A DNA stretch of 64,000 nucleotides from CAJLIR01 sp964408085 (GCA_964408085.1 CAYOYB010000005.1:76447-140446); one strand, 5' to 3'. Positions 1 to 8,469 are shown, counted from the first letter of the stretch. Numbers and translations are program-made. Notes: generated by a model not told the origin, from the letters alone.

Positions 1-1161
1 AGCATTTAAAAATGTTGTATTACCATCGACATAGTCGTATTGCTTTAGAATACTAATATAGTTTTTTATAACATTTTCTTTTAAAACCACTTCAACTACA
101 TTTGTACTATTGATAATAGCAGTATAAGTTTTTGGATCAAGTTCATATCCCTGTGGAGCTGATAGTTCTCTTATTTTATAAGTTCCATAGGGTAATTCTT
201 TAGATGTAACTGTACAATCATTACCAATTGTTAATGTATCGACTAAATTATTATTAGAATCATAAACTCCATATCTCGCACCAACTAAAGTATATTGACT
301 ATTAAGACCTGTAATGCAACCTTTTGTATCATTATCTATTTTTTTTATTTTAATTTTTCCACCTACAACATTTAGATTAAGTGTTGTTCCTAATGGATCG
401 CTAGACCTAAAAAATGCTAATTTTTGAGAATATCCATCATCAGCAACATAAAAAAATGTTGTTGCAGAATCATAATTTTTCTTTGCAAATTTAACAGATG
501 TTTGTCCAACACTTTTTGCAGTAACATAAACTTTATTATTTTCTATTCTAACATCATTCCCATTTGAGTTATAAACTTCGAATTCATTTACTCTATAATT
601 ATTATCTTCAATAACAAGTTCTTGATTTAATATTGCATTAAATGTTTGACCTTCAAAACTTGGTTTTACACCATGATTATTAACTAAAGCCATTATTTGC
701 TCTCTTTCATAGCTTACATCAATATAATCACCCCATCCATAGTTCTCTGTCCAGAAAGTTACATCATACCCTGTTATTGCTTCCCAAATTAAAGCTTGAG
801 TTGCCATTCTGTAGTGTTGAGTTTGATGACCAGGGTAGTCGTACCCATAATGTCCAATCAATTCTATTCTCCTATTGATTTCTAGAGGTAAAGGAGAATT
901 TACAAAACCCTCTTCCCCATGATAGAATCTACCATCTAATCTGACGCCTTGTTCTATACAATACACAGTTTTTCCATCCATTGTATAATACGCATAAGGA
1001 TCTGCCGAAAAATAACCATCGCTACCCGTCATGGTATAAAAAACTCCATCCTGAGTATCTACTTTTAAATATTCATCTGTTCTAGCATAAACTTTGTCTA
1101 TAAATAAAACACTTCCAATTAACGAAGTAATTGAAAGTAAAAATATTTTAATTTTATTCAA
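1..1161 (-). CDS. Thioester-domain (TED) / SpaA-type surface adhesin, 3' end outside window
   Basis: The first 387 codons of a secreted surface protein; the 3' end lies beyond position 1. A TTG start at 1161-1159 follows an AAGGGA ribosome site. Residues 1-26 form a signal peptide ending near VYA. Cys68 (VYCIEQG) and Gln122 (MATQALIW) match the Cys and Gln pair that forms the internal thioester in Gram-positive TED adhesins, which attach covalently to host proteins. Residues about 285-370 look like a SpaA/Cna_B collagen-binding-type fold (KIKIKKID, then ELPYGTYKIRELSAPQGY). The missing part probably holds more repeats and a wall-sorting signal. Function is inferred from these motifs. No sortase is visible in the window. 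Confidence 0.78.
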   Translation of the reverse strand, partial: MNKIKIFLLSITSLIGSVLFIDKVYARTDEYLKVDTQDGVFYTMTGSDGYFSADPYAYYTMDGKTVYCIEQGVRLDGRFYHGEEGFVNSPLPLEINRRIELIGHYGYDYPGHQTQHYRMATQALIWEAITGYDVTFWTENYGWGDYIDVSYEREQIMALVNNHGVKPSFEGQTFNAILNQELVIEDNNYRVNEFEVYNSNGNDVRIENNKVYVTAKSVGQTSVKFAKKNYDSATTFFYVADDGYSQKLAFFRSSDPLGTTLNLNVVGGKIKIKKIDNDTKGCITGLNSQYTLVGARYGVYDSNNNLVDTLTIGNDCTVTSKELPYGTYKIRELSAPQGYELDPKTYTAIINSTNVVEVVLKENVIKNYISILKQYDYVDGNTTFLNA

Positions 1162-1184
1162 TATTTCCCTTCTTTCCAAAAAAA

Positions 1185-1213
1185 AATAATCAAATTTTGT
1201 AAAATTGATTATT
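1185..1213 (-). terminator. Intrinsic terminator of the ABC transporter gene
   Basis: Near-perfect hairpin (AATAATCAAATTTT paired with AAAATTGATTATT) followed on the minus strand by a run of T. An almost identical hairpin ends the next operon upstream, at 3821-3847. Confidence 0.75.
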
Positions 1214-1238
1214 TATATATTTATTTACTTTGATATAC

Positions 1239-3743
1239 TTATTTATTCAAAATAGCATCTATCGGTTTGATATTTGTAATTCTACTAATAGAAATAATTG
1301 TAATAACTAATGCTATAACTATTGTATAGATAAGCATAATAATTGGAACTAATGGATGTGTTACAATACCATTTAATGTATAATACATATTTCCAAATAG
1401 AGAATTATTTAATATTCCACATAAAGTATACCAACCAATAATGGATAAAATCCAAGATATTAATCCTATAATTAATGATTCATAAACGAATATTTTTATA
1501 ACATCTTTACTTGTCGCTCCCAAAGCTCTTAAAATACCAATTTCTTTTTTGCAATATGAAATAGATACTGATATAAAATTGGAAAATAACAATAGCGTAA
1601 ATAATGTAAATACTAAGCTTATAATTAAAATATAAATTGATAATCCTTTATATGTACCCATAACATTAGATAGATCAGCCTGATTGTTAATATCAACCGT
1701 ATAATTATAATAAGTACCATATTCGATATCGCTACCCTCAAAGAAATCCCTAAAAACTAATTTATTTAGTGATTTAGTTAAATTTTTGGTATTATTATCA
1801 AATATTTTTACTGATCCCATATTCTTTAGTACTGGCTCATATTCCTCTATATATTGATAACTAATATAATTGTTACCATCTAATGATATACCTATAATGT
1901 TAATATCTGAATCTTTATCTTCTAAACTACTATCTACATATATAGATAAATATAATTTTAAGGAATTAGGACTTTCTTTTAAATAAATACTAACAAATTC
2001 TTTTAGTAATTCTTCATATATTCCACCACTATGTGTTTCTAGGTATTTATTAAGTTTTGAATCAAAATTGCTTTCAAATGTTTTTAATCCATCAATGGAA
2101 AGTATCACTTCATTTTTTTTAAGTGAAGATATATAACTAATACCTGAACTAGTTATAACACTTATTTCATTATTCAATGCATTAATATTATTTGATAAAT
2201 AATGCTGATTTTCATTTTTACCATTATCTATAATGGCTACATGATTTAAAAGTGAATTTTTATTTATTCTTAAAGTAGCTGTTTCAGTAAAGCCATTTAC
2301 ATAAATTTTATAAGCATTACTTACATAACGATTATAAAAATAACTCTCTAATTTATCTGATTCAAAATTTCCTGTTTCTTTAGCTTTTGTAAATAAACTA
2401 TCATTATCATTAATAATACCTGTAATTATTACCTTATTTTCACCCAATTTAATCTCTTGTTTTGAATTAATTAGCTCATCATAACTTTTTGGAAAATATA
2501 AAGTATTATCAGTCGTCATAATTCCAAATTTTATTATATAATCAGCAAAATATTTATGAATAACGATTTCGTTATCTTTTGTGGGTTCATTCCCTATAAT
2601 TTCACCTAAAATTCTAGAATCATTTATCTCGACAAAATCAAGATAATAAGGTTCAAATTTATAATATTTATTATTTATAGTATTTTCACCAAACTCAAAA
2701 GCCAAACGATTTCCATCATCATATAGAGTATAAACAGGATTAACCGTAGCATTGGTTAGTTTTTCAATATCATTAATATCAATTTCATTAAGTTTAAAAT
2801 TGGAAATACTTCCCATGTATCCAAAATCTGAATTTCGTACATCATAAATATAATTATTATTATCCTTCATTGTGTTTACAACTAACATTGTTTTATCAAA
2901 GAAAGCACAGTTAACAGTAATCCCCATAAAGATTAATGAAATGGCTGTTAATAAAATTGTCATAAATAATTTAAATGGTTTTGTTTTAAAACTATTAATT
3001 GCCATTTTTAAAGCATAAGATAATGGTAATTTAGATTTTTTTAATTCGATATTTTCAAATTCATCAGTAACTAATTGTTCTGAATCAGAAACTATATTAC
3101 CATCTTCAATTTCAACGATTCTATCAGCATACTTTTTAGCTGATTCATCATCATGGGATACGACAATCACCAATTTTTCTTTACTAATCTCTTTTAAAAT
3201 TGAAAAAATTTGTTCGCTAGAATTTTTATCTAAATTGCCAGTTGGCTCATCAGCCAATATAACTTTAGGATTTTTTATTAAAGCCCTAGCAATAGCAACC
3301 CTTTGTTTTTGTCCACCTGATAACTCATTTATTTTACGATTTCCTAATCCTTTTAAACCCAATTTTTCTAAAAGACTATCAATTATATCCATTGATGTAG
3401 ACTTATTTTGCAATTTTAAAGACAGTTCAATATTTTCATAAACATTATATTGTTCTAAAATATTAAACTCCTGAAAAATAAAACCAATATAAGTATTCCG
3501 ATAAGAATCAAAATTATTTTTAGTAAATTTAGAAATATCATTACCATTTATTAATAATTCGCCACTATCAATACAATCTAAACCACCAATAAGATTAAGT
3601 AATGTTGATTTACCGCTACCACTTTTACCTACAATAAATAAAAGTCCTTTATTATTTATTTTCAAATTAATGTCATTTAAAGCAACTGTATCAATGCTCT
3701 TCTTTGATTTGTAGATCTTTTTAACATTCTTTAATTCAATCAT
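1239..3743 (-). CDS. MacB/FtsX-type ABC transporter, fused ATPase and permease
   Basis: An 834-residue protein with an N-terminal ABC ATPase (Walker A GKSGSGKST near residue 40, signature LSGGQKQR, Walker B VILADEPTGNLD, H-loop VSHD). A transmembrane helix follows near residue 260, then a large extracellular region of about 350 residues. Three C-terminal helices carry an FtsX-like core with GILRALGATSKD. This is the MacB-like layout, which in Firmicutes works as a mechanotransmission pump for peptides, lipoproteins or antimicrobial peptides. The substrate cannot be read. The ATG follows AAGGGGAG. Lying just upstream of the adhesin gene suggests a cell-envelope role, but a terminator separates them. 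Confidence 0.9.
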   Translation of the reverse strand: MIELKNVKKIYKSKKSIDTVALNDINLKINNKGLLFIVGKSGSGKSTLLNLIGGLDCIDSGELLINGNDISKFTKNNFDSYRNTYIGFIFQEFNILEQYNVYENIELSLKLQNKSTSMDIIDSLLEKLGLKGLGNRKINELSGGQKQRVAIARALIKNPKVILADEPTGNLDKNSSEQIFSILKEISKEKLVIVVSHDDESAKKYADRIVEIEDGNIVSDSEQLVTDEFENIELKKSKLPLSYALKMAINSFKTKPFKLFMTILLTAISLIFMGITVNCAFFDKTMLVVNTMKDNNNYIYDVRNSDFGYMGSISNFKLNEIDINDIEKLTNATVNPVYTLYDDGNRLAFEFGENTINNKYYKFEPYYLDFVEINDSRILGEIIGNEPTKDNEIVIHKYFADYIIKFGIMTTDNTLYFPKSYDELINSKQEIKLGENKVIITGIINDNDSLFTKAKETGNFESDKLESYFYNRYVSNAYKIYVNGFTETATLRINKNSLLNHVAIIDNGKNENQHYLSNNINALNNEISVITSSGISYISSLKKNEVILSIDGLKTFESNFDSKLNKYLETHSGGIYEELLKEFVSIYLKESPNSLKLYLSIYVDSSLEDKDSDINIIGISLDGNNYISYQYIEEYEPVLKNMGSVKIFDNNTKNLTKSLNKLVFRDFFEGSDIEYGTYYNYTVDINNQADLSNVMGTYKGLSIYILIISLVFTLFTLLLFSNFISVSISYCKKEIGILRALGATSKDVIKIFVYESLIIGLISWILSIIGWYTLCGILNNSLFGNMYYTLNGIVTHPLVPIIMLIYTIVIALVITIISISRITNIKPIDAILNK

Positions 3744-3820
3744 AAATATACTCCCCTTATACTAATAATAGTTTAGCATAATTTTTATAAAAAATATATA
3801 AACCAATTGTAGAATTAAAA

Positions 3821-3847
3821 AATAATCAAATTTTGTAAAATTGATTA
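3821..3847 (-). terminator. Intrinsic terminator overlapping a stop codon
   Basis: Hairpin (AATAATCAAATTTT/AAAATTGATTA) with a downstream T run on the minus strand. It overlaps the stop codon of the gene ending at 3845 and closely repeats the terminator at 1185-1213. Confidence 0.7.
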
Positions 3848-4510
3848 CTTATACTTATCACAATTACCTGATAAACAATTTATATCTGTTCTATACCCTA
3901 AAAGTTTTCCATTTTCTGCAACTGAAAAGCAATAAACATTAATAATATCTGTTGTATCTTTAAATGCAATTTCTAATGCTGCAGCATTACAAGCTTCAAC
4001 AGTAGGATATATATCATCATTTGGATTATTATCAACTACCTCATCATTCAAATCGATAGGTACTTTTATAGTTTGATTATTAGAGTCATTCGATGAATTA
4101 TCGCTAGAATTACCTACTGAATTATTATTAGGATTAGCATTTTGATTATTATTATCTTGACTATAATTATTTTGTCCATCATTCTCAATAGAGTTATTAT
4201 GTTGATTATTTATATGCACATAATTATTATCTTGTTGTTCAGTTGTAGGAGTATTAGTATCAGATCCAGTACTATTATTTTCTTTTTCTAATTTTTTAGA
4301 AATTATCTGTTCCTTTTTTCCTTTATCATCTTTTAATATATCAGTATTGTCCTCATTAATACTATCATCTATATTTTTAGTTAATGAGTCATCAGTTTTC
4401 TTATTATTATCACTTATTTCTTTTTTATCATGGAAAACCGAAAAATATAATGTTATACCAGCTACACTACAAACTAATAATGATAAAATTATAATTGATT
4501 TATTTTTCAT
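3845..4510 (-). CDS. Membrane-anchored Asn-rich protein with small C-terminal domain
   Basis: About 221 residues. The ATG at 4510 is preferred over an upstream in-frame codon because AGAGGTG lies just before it. One N-terminal transmembrane helix (IIILSLLVCSVAGITLYFSVF) anchors the protein with the bulk outside. Next comes a long low-complexity Asn/Asp/Ser/Lys-rich linker (about residues 35-160). The C-terminal domain of about 55 residues holds four Cys (EACNAAA, VYCFS, INCLSGNC). The layout suggests a surface protein holding a small disulfide-stabilised domain away from the membrane. I do not recognise the family. A good promoter lies at 4533-4561. Confidence 0.7.
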   Translation of the reverse strand: MKNKSIIILSLLVCSVAGITLYFSVFHDKKEISDNNKKTDDSLTKNIDDSINEDNTDILKDDKGKKEQIISKKLEKENNSTGSDTNTPTTEQQDNNYVHINNQHNNSIENDGQNNYSQDNNNQNANPNNNSVGNSSDNSSNDSNNQTIKVPIDLNDEVVDNNPNDDIYPTVEACNAAALEIAFKDTTDIINVYCFSVAENGKLLGYRTDINCLSGNCDKYK

Positions 4511-4532
4511 ATAAACACCTCTCATTTGCTAT

Positions 4533-4561
4533 ATAATAACTCTATTTTAATTAAATTGCAA
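4533..4561 (-). promoter_or_regulatory. SigA-type promoter for the Asn-rich membrane protein
   Basis: On the minus strand: TTGCAA, 17-base spacer, TATTAT, about 20 bases before the ribosome site of the gene starting at 4510. Confidence 0.6.
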
Positions 4562-4579
4562 ATCTAATTGCTTATATTA

Positions 4580-4846
4580 TCACAAATATTGTTTTAAATA
4601 ATTTAAATCGTATACTAACTCTTTTAAATTATATTTTAATTCAATATTTTGTTGACTTGTTTTTATCTTATTTTCAAAATATTTTGCTAATGATTCAACA
4701 TATTCTACTTTTTCTAATCTTTGACTAAAAAATTTCTTGATATAAAATTCTCTATTTTCACTTTTGATTATACCAAAATAAAAAATCATATCATATATTC
4801 TATTAACCAAATTATGACTATTTATAAATTCTTTAGCTTTATTCAT
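4580..4846 (-). CDS. Hypothetical 88-residue protein of the mobile-element remnant
   Basis: A small charged, helical protein with no recognisable motif. It starts one base after the stop codon of the gene upstream (4848-5246), so the two are probably translated together. Together with the next two genes it forms a tight set of three small ORFs in what looks like an integrative-element remnant. Function unknown. Confidence 0.55.
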   Translation of the reverse strand: MNKAKEFINSHNLVNRIYDMIFYFGIIKSENREFYIKKFFSQRLEKVEYVESLAKYFENKIKTSQQNIELKYNLKELVYDLNYLKQYL

Positions 4847-4847
4847 A

Positions 4848-5246
4848 TTAAATATTAAAATCCTTTTCTAATAAAATTGAATTAAACTCATCTTGCAATT
4901 CGTTATCAGTATCATCATATGATACTACACTATATAAATCTATATCCTGATTTAATGCCTTATCAATAATATTCTTTATATCATCATAATCACTTATATT
5001 ATTTTTAGATATTATACAATCCTTTATTAAAATATTAAGTCTATATATTAAATCTTGTACTTTCATAGATAAATCATCCTCATCAAAATCAAGAGAAAAA
5101 TTATGTATGAATTGCTCATATATAGTATTACCTAATTCAGTATCATTTAATATATTACTAATTATATCTATATTTTCTATATTATGATTTTCAATGACAC
5201 CATCGTTTAAAACATAATTTATGCAATCAATATATTTTTGTTTCAT
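4848..5246 (-). CDS. Hypothetical acidic 132-residue protein
   Basis: Acidic, helical, no signal peptide and no recognised motif. Its ATG overlaps the TAA stop of the upstream gene (TAATG at 5248-5244), which implies translational coupling with the small membrane protein at 5246-5485. This placement in a tightly packed set is the only functional hint. Cargo or accessory role in the element is possible. Confidence 0.6.
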   Translation of the reverse strand: MKQKYIDCINYVLNDGVIENHNIENIDIISNILNDTELGNTIYEQFIHNFSLDFDEDDLSMKVQDLIYRLNILIKDCIISKNNISDYDDIKNIIDKALNQDIDLYSVVSYDDTDNELQDEFNSILLEKDFNI

Positions 5247-5485
5247 TATTTAAAATAACCTAAAATCCAACTTACAAATTGCGTCGTAACTAATGCAGAT
5301 ACACCTGCAATTATAGTTGTCTTAATCTTTCTATCATACATTGCTTTTTGATTATCATCACCACTTGTCATTTTTAGAGCATAATCTTTCGCAACAAAAA
5401 AGGCTGTTCCACCAATTACAAACAGCCTTAAATATCCCATTGCATCATTTATTAAGTTTAAAACATTTTGCAAAATTACATCCAA
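5246..5485 (-). CDS. Small two-helix membrane protein, TrbC/VirB2-like or conjugation-associated
   Basis: 79 residues with two hydrophobic segments (about residues 18-34, LRLFVIGGTAFFVAKDY, and 55-75, TTIIAGVSALVTTQFVSWIL) separated by a charged loop. This resembles the small pilin-like or channel proteins (VirB2/TrbC, TcpD class) carried by conjugative elements of Firmicutes. The start is TTG at 5485, nine bases after GGAGG; an ATG between them opens only a 14-codon frame. The family assignment is a guess from topology and context. Confidence 0.55.
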   Translation of the reverse strand: MDVILQNVLNLINDAMGYLRLFVIGGTAFFVAKDYALKMTSGDDNQKAMYDRKIKTTIIAGVSALVTTQFVSWILGYFK

Positions 5486-5597
5486 ACATAATTGCCTCCA
5501 ATTTGTGATTTTAAAAATAATGATGTATAATTTAAATTGATAAGATTTTTATTGCCTACATTTAAATCTTGTCTTTTTTTATTATTTAATATTTTTT

Positions 5598-6410
5598 CTA
5601 TTTTTCACCCTCCTCGTTAAGTAACAATTTCAGTTGAATTCCATCTTGAATTCTTTTTTTTATGATATTGCAATATTTATCATTAAGTTCAATTCCTATC
5701 CACTTTCGATTAAGTATTTCACATCCTAACAAAGTAGATCCACTTCCACTTGTAAAATCCAAAACTAGTTCATTTTCTTTAGTATACGTAGAAATTAAGT
5801 ATTGCATTAATTCAATTGGCTTTTGTGTTGGATGATATAACTTTGATTCCCTAGCAAAATTTAATACATTTCTTGGGTAATTTGTATACTCTTGAAATGC
5901 CTCAATTCTTGACTTATCTTTTTTTTCTTTTAAATAATCAATTTTAGACCTAGATACCTTTTTATTTAAAGGAATCAAATTTTGTGGAAAATAACACATC
6001 TTTATTAAACAATTTGAAACAGCTCCAGCTTTGGAAAATACCATAATATCTTCATAGCATTTTAATGGCTGACATTTAGCATTTTGAAATCCTGTTACCT
6101 GTGTCTTAAGCCACTTCCAATCATATCTATATAATTTTTCATTGCTCTTTCTCAAAGCAGAAGAAAATGGCTCATTTCCAAATAAAATAATTGCACCATC
6201 ATCCTTAATCAGCTTTAATAATCTTTTCCACATTTCATCAAAAGGTATAATTTTATCCCACTTATAATTGGTTACTGCATAAGGTGGATCAGTTATAACT
6301 GCATCCACCTTAATATTTTGTTCAATCAAATAATCCATAACTTCTAAACAATCACCATTATATAATGTCCCTAGTTTTGTAGAATAGAAAGGATTTATAC
6401 GCAGTAGCAT
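5598..6410 (-). CDS. Site-specific DNA methyltransferase (N6-A or N4-C), beta type
   Basis: 270 residues. Motif IV DPPY is at residues 41-44 and motif I, as FTSGSGS, near residue 220, so the order is IV, target recognition region, I: the beta class of amino-methyltransferases. It transfers a methyl group from SAM to the exocyclic amine of A or C in duplex DNA. LNRKWIGIELN after motif I is typical. No restriction enzyme gene lies beside it, so it is probably an orphan phage or element methylase giving protection or regulation. The ribosome site (AGGAGGGA) sits very close to the ATG. The target sequence cannot be predicted. Confidence 0.88.
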   Translation of the reverse strand: MLLRINPFYSTKLGTLYNGDCLEVMDYLIEQNIKVDAVITDPPYAVTNYKWDKIIPFDEMWKRLLKLIKDDGAIILFGNEPFSSALRKSNEKLYRYDWKWLKTQVTGFQNAKCQPLKCYEDIMVFSKAGAVSNCLIKMCYFPQNLIPLNKKVSRSKIDYLKEKKDKSRIEAFQEYTNYPRNVLNFARESKLYHPTQKPIELMQYLISTYTKENELVLDFTSGSGSTLLGCEILNRKWIGIELNDKYCNIIKKRIQDGIQLKLLLNEEGEK

Positions 6411-6482
6411 TCCCTCCTAATTCAATAGAATATGTTAAATCATGAAAATATTTTTAGCATCACCTCCTTTAAATATAACAAT

Positions 6483-6938
6483 TTATTTTCTAACTGCAAC
6501 ATCAAAATGCATTGCAGATTTAACAATACAACTTTGTTTTATAATTTCTAATCCCCCTCGTGAAATATCATACTTATCTTCAACTATTCTTTGAGGTTGC
6601 CTGTTTAAAAGTACATAATCAAAATAATCTTTCTCTTGCTCGGTAAACTTTTTATACAACTCATCTATATCATTTTTTATTCGAAAAGCCTCTTGTTCAT
6701 TAAAAATTTTAAAGCATACCTTATTGCCAATTCGATCACTATAATTAATATTTGCCATTGATGTTATACAATCACAATTTGATACAGTTGCAGAATTATA
6801 AAATTCCTCACCTTTACTTATAATATCAGCATACGAATATTTAACTCTAATATACTCTGTTAATATTTCTTCTACTTTTTCCTTACAAAAATTAACATTA
6901 TAATCTTTAATTGTCGATTTTCTTAATAAAATTTCCAT
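6483..6938 (-). CDS. Phage-like transcriptional regulator (ArpU/sigma-like HTH)
   Basis: 151 residues. The C-terminal part has a helix-turn-helix-like stretch (LNRQPQRIVEDKYDISRGGLEIIKQS) preceded by a helical region, similar in length and layout to ArpU-type phage regulators and short sigma-like factors. It lies 73 bases upstream of the methyltransferase on the same strand, with AGGGGGAC before the ATG. It probably controls genes of the element. The family call is tentative. Confidence 0.5.
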   Translation of the reverse strand: MEILLRKSTIKDYNVNFCKEKVEEILTEYIRVKYSYADIISKGEEFYNSATVSNCDCITSMANINYSDRIGNKVCFKIFNEQEAFRIKNDIDELYKKFTEQEKDYFDYVLLNRQPQRIVEDKYDISRGGLEIIKQSCIVKSAMHFDVAVRK

Positions 6939-6962
6939 AAACGTCCCCCTATCACGACAAAA

Positions 6963-7000
6963 AAAGAGAGCAATTAAAAATATTCTAATAAACTCTCTTT
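6963..7000 (-). terminator. Terminator-like hairpin upstream of the regulator gene
   Basis: AAAGAGAG and CTCTCTTT arms around a 22-base loop, followed by T7 on the minus strand. It lies directly after the stop of a 19-codon ORF (7000-7059) and before the gene starting at 6938. Confidence 0.55.
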
Positions 7001-7059
7001 TAATAAAATATAAAACTCAATTTAATAAAGGCTTGTGATTCCTCCATTAAAACAAACAT
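7000..7059 (-). CDS. Possible 19-residue small ORF
   Basis: ATG, 18 further codons and TAA, with AGGTGG ending six bases before the ATG and a terminator hairpin starting at the stop codon. The peptide begins MFVLMEESQAFIKL. A good ribosome site plus an immediate terminator suggests an expressed micro-gene, or simply a leader peptide. It does not match the holin-like toxin pattern well. Confidence 0.28.
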   Translation of the reverse strand: MFVLMEESQAFIKLSFIFY

Positions 7060-7185
7060 ACCATACCACCTCATAACAAATTGAAAGAAACAAGTCTTCA
7101 TAAATTGTTATATATTTTACATGGAATGTTATTTTTTGATTTTTATATTGTATAAAAATTAATTATTATTGCGTGAAAAAAATAA

Positions 7186-7202
7186 AGCAATTATAAATTG
7201 CT
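7186..7202 (-). terminator. Short intrinsic terminator (AGCAATT/AATTGCT)
   Basis: Seven-base-pair stem with a 3-base loop, then TTATTTTTTT on the minus strand, about 25 bases after the predicted start of transcription from 7234-7261. It could act as an attenuator for the genes below. Confidence 0.5.
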
Positions 7203-7233
7203 CATTTCCATACATTTTTGACAATTCTATCAT

Positions 7234-7261
7234 ATTATATCACTTGACAAATTTTAATCAA
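7234..7261 (-). promoter_or_regulatory. Minus-strand promoter in the gene-free stretch
   Basis: TTGATT, 16-base spacer, TATAAT with a TGA extension (TGATATAAT). It points toward the phage-like regulator and methyltransferase, but a terminator follows almost at once. Confidence 0.45.
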
Positions 7262-7390
7262 CACTTATCAAAACATAATTTCAACATAATTTAGTCATAT
7301 TATATACATAAAAATTACATAATTTTTTCAAACTACATAGTTTTAAAAGAAAAAATCATTACATTACAATTAAAAATTCTTTTGTGGAAC

Positions 7391-7666
7391 TTACAATCGA
7401 TAATCTTTATTATTGCTTGTTAATTCAAATTCAATTATTTCATAAAACTTTATCTTTTTATCTTCCAATGTATTGATTTTAACAAGTAAATCATCTGCCT
7501 GATTTTCTTTTAAATAATCAATTGTTTTTTCAATACGATTAATGTATATTAAAACAAAATATAACCAAGTATTTGGAATTTGTTTAGAATTTAAAAAACT
7601 TTCACTATTAAAACTTTCTTTATTAGAAAATAACTTTATAATGCTAATCTCCCCTTTCGACACCAA
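7391..7666 (-). CDS. Hypothetical protein divergent from the XRE regulator
   Basis: Up to 91 residues, helical and charged, with no recognised motif. The start is uncertain: the first in-frame start codon is a TTG at 7666, while AAAGGGGAG lies just inside the frame and points to an unusual ATT start about 8 codons later. A strong promoter with an internal palindrome drives it, facing the XRE gene. This arrangement is typical of a regulated element gene. Function unknown. Confidence 0.45.
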   Translation of the reverse strand: MVSKGEISIIKLFSNKESFNSESFLNSKQIPNTWLYFVLIYINRIEKTIDYLKENQADDLLVKINTLEDKKIKFYEIIEFELTSNNKDYRL

Positions 7667-7681
7667 ACTACCATACTACTT

Positions 7682-7710
7682 ATTATAATGGTTATATAAC
7701 CAATAGTCAA
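7682..7710 (-). promoter_or_regulatory. Promoter with embedded operator palindrome
   Basis: Minus strand TTGACT (7710-7705), 17-base spacer, TATAAT (7687-7682). The spacer contains the perfect palindrome GGTTATATAACC at 7690-7701. Binding there by the divergently encoded XRE protein would block RNA polymerase. The promoter is read directly; the regulator pairing is inference. Confidence 0.65.
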
Positions 7711-7758
7711 CCGACCATACACATTAGTAAAATAATTTTAGGAGTGGTTATTGATAAT

Positions 7759-7998
7759 ATGAATAAGGTAAAAAAAGTAAAATTAGAAAATGGTTATTAT
7801 TTGTTTAAATTAGGGCAATTGCTATTCGATAAAAATATCAGCATAAATAAAATTATGAAAGATACAAATACGGATTACAAAGTTATAAAACGACTTATTG
7901 ATGGTGACATGGTAAGAATTGATATAACTGTACTTGCTAGATTATGCAATTATTTAGGTTGCAGTATTAATGATATTTTTGAGTATATTAATGAATAG
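7759..7998 (+). CDS. XRE-family HTH transcriptional regulator
   Basis: About 79 residues, nearly all one Cro/CI-type domain: helices around ISINKIMKDTNTDYKVIKRLIDGD and the family-typical C-terminal helix LARLCNYLGCSINDIFEYI. Such YozG-like regulators act as dimeric repressors. The start is uncertain: an ATG at 7759 is 14 bases from AGGAG, and an in-frame GTG at 7744 overlaps that site. It is divergent from the gene at 7391-7666, with the palindromic operator between them. Confidence 0.82.
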   Translation: MNKVKKVKLENGYYLFKLGQLLFDKNISINKIMKDTNTDYKVIKRLIDGDMVRIDITVLARLCNYLGCSINDIFEYINE

Positions 7999-8019
7999 GC
8001 AGTAATGATAATTGCTGTT

Positions 8020-8241
8020 TTATTTTTTTATAAAAGTTATCTCCCTAATCAATTTTTCATCATCTATGTCTAAATCTAAATAATCCTTTTCTAAATATTC
8101 AATTAAGGTATTTAATAAATCACGAATCTTTTTATCCAATTTTTTTGGATAACACTCTCCCGAATTATAATAAATAAGATTTATAAGATTATATAATGTA
8201 AGAATACAATCTTTTGTTTCAAATCGTTTTGTAATTTTCAT
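8020..8241 (-). CDS. Hypothetical 73-residue protein
   Basis: A small charged, helical protein (begins MKITKRFETKD) with AGAGG nine bases before the ATG and its own promoter at 8269-8297. It converges on the XRE gene. No motif recognised. It marks one edge of the element remnant. Confidence 0.55.
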   Translation of the reverse strand: MKITKRFETKDCILTLYNLINLIYYNSGECYPKKLDKKIRDLLNTLIEYLEKDYLDLDIDDEKLIREITFIKK

Positions 8242-8268
8242 CTAACCCATCCTCTCGTGTGTATGTGT

Positions 8269-8297
8269 ATGTTAGCATGAAAAAAAGATGTTTTCAA
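8269..8297 (-). promoter_or_regulatory. Promoter of the 73-residue gene
   Basis: Minus strand TTGAAA, 17-base spacer, TAACAT, about 28 bases before the ATG at 8241. Confidence 0.45.
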
Positions 8298-8446
8298 GTC
8301 ATATTTATAAAAAATTTAAGTACCAAATATAGATGACATAAAGTTTACAATATTCGATTTTTTTTGAATTATTTTAAGTCATTTTGCATTTATTTTTCTA
8401 CTTTTTTTGAATCAATTGGTCACAAATCCGTCACAAAAACAAAAAA

Positions 8447-8463
8447 ATGCCCATTTTGGACAT
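8447..8463 (-). terminator. Second terminator hairpin after the tRNA remnant
   Basis: ATGTCC and GGGCAT arms with one mismatch around an AAAAT loop, then TTTTTTT on the minus strand. It lies just beyond the terminator at 8470-8489. Confidence 0.4.
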
Positions 8464-8469
8464 AAGAAA

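Larger units (their letters stand above)
7060..7390. other. Gene-free stretch with one short promoter-terminator unit
   Basis: No convincing coding frame. The only structure seen is a minus-strand promoter at 7234-7261 and a terminator at 7186-7202. Together they would yield an RNA of only about 45 bases. The rest is AT-rich without obvious motif. Confidence 0.5.

Noticed and set aside
3235..3441. Open frame on the plus strand across the ABC ATPase
   Set aside because: Mirror of the conserved ATPase region on the opposite strand; no ribosome site. The same applies to plus-strand frames inside lon (16574-16855), clpB (22593-23132), the 655-residue gene (29578-29796) and others.
5467..5511. 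14-codon frame starting at an ATG after GGAGG
   Set aside because: It overlaps the N terminus of the TTG-started small membrane protein in another frame and encodes nothing recognisable.
4580..8241. Intact conjugative element or prophage
   Set aside because: No integrase, relaxase, coupling ATPase, terminase or structural phage gene is present; only a remnant is supported.
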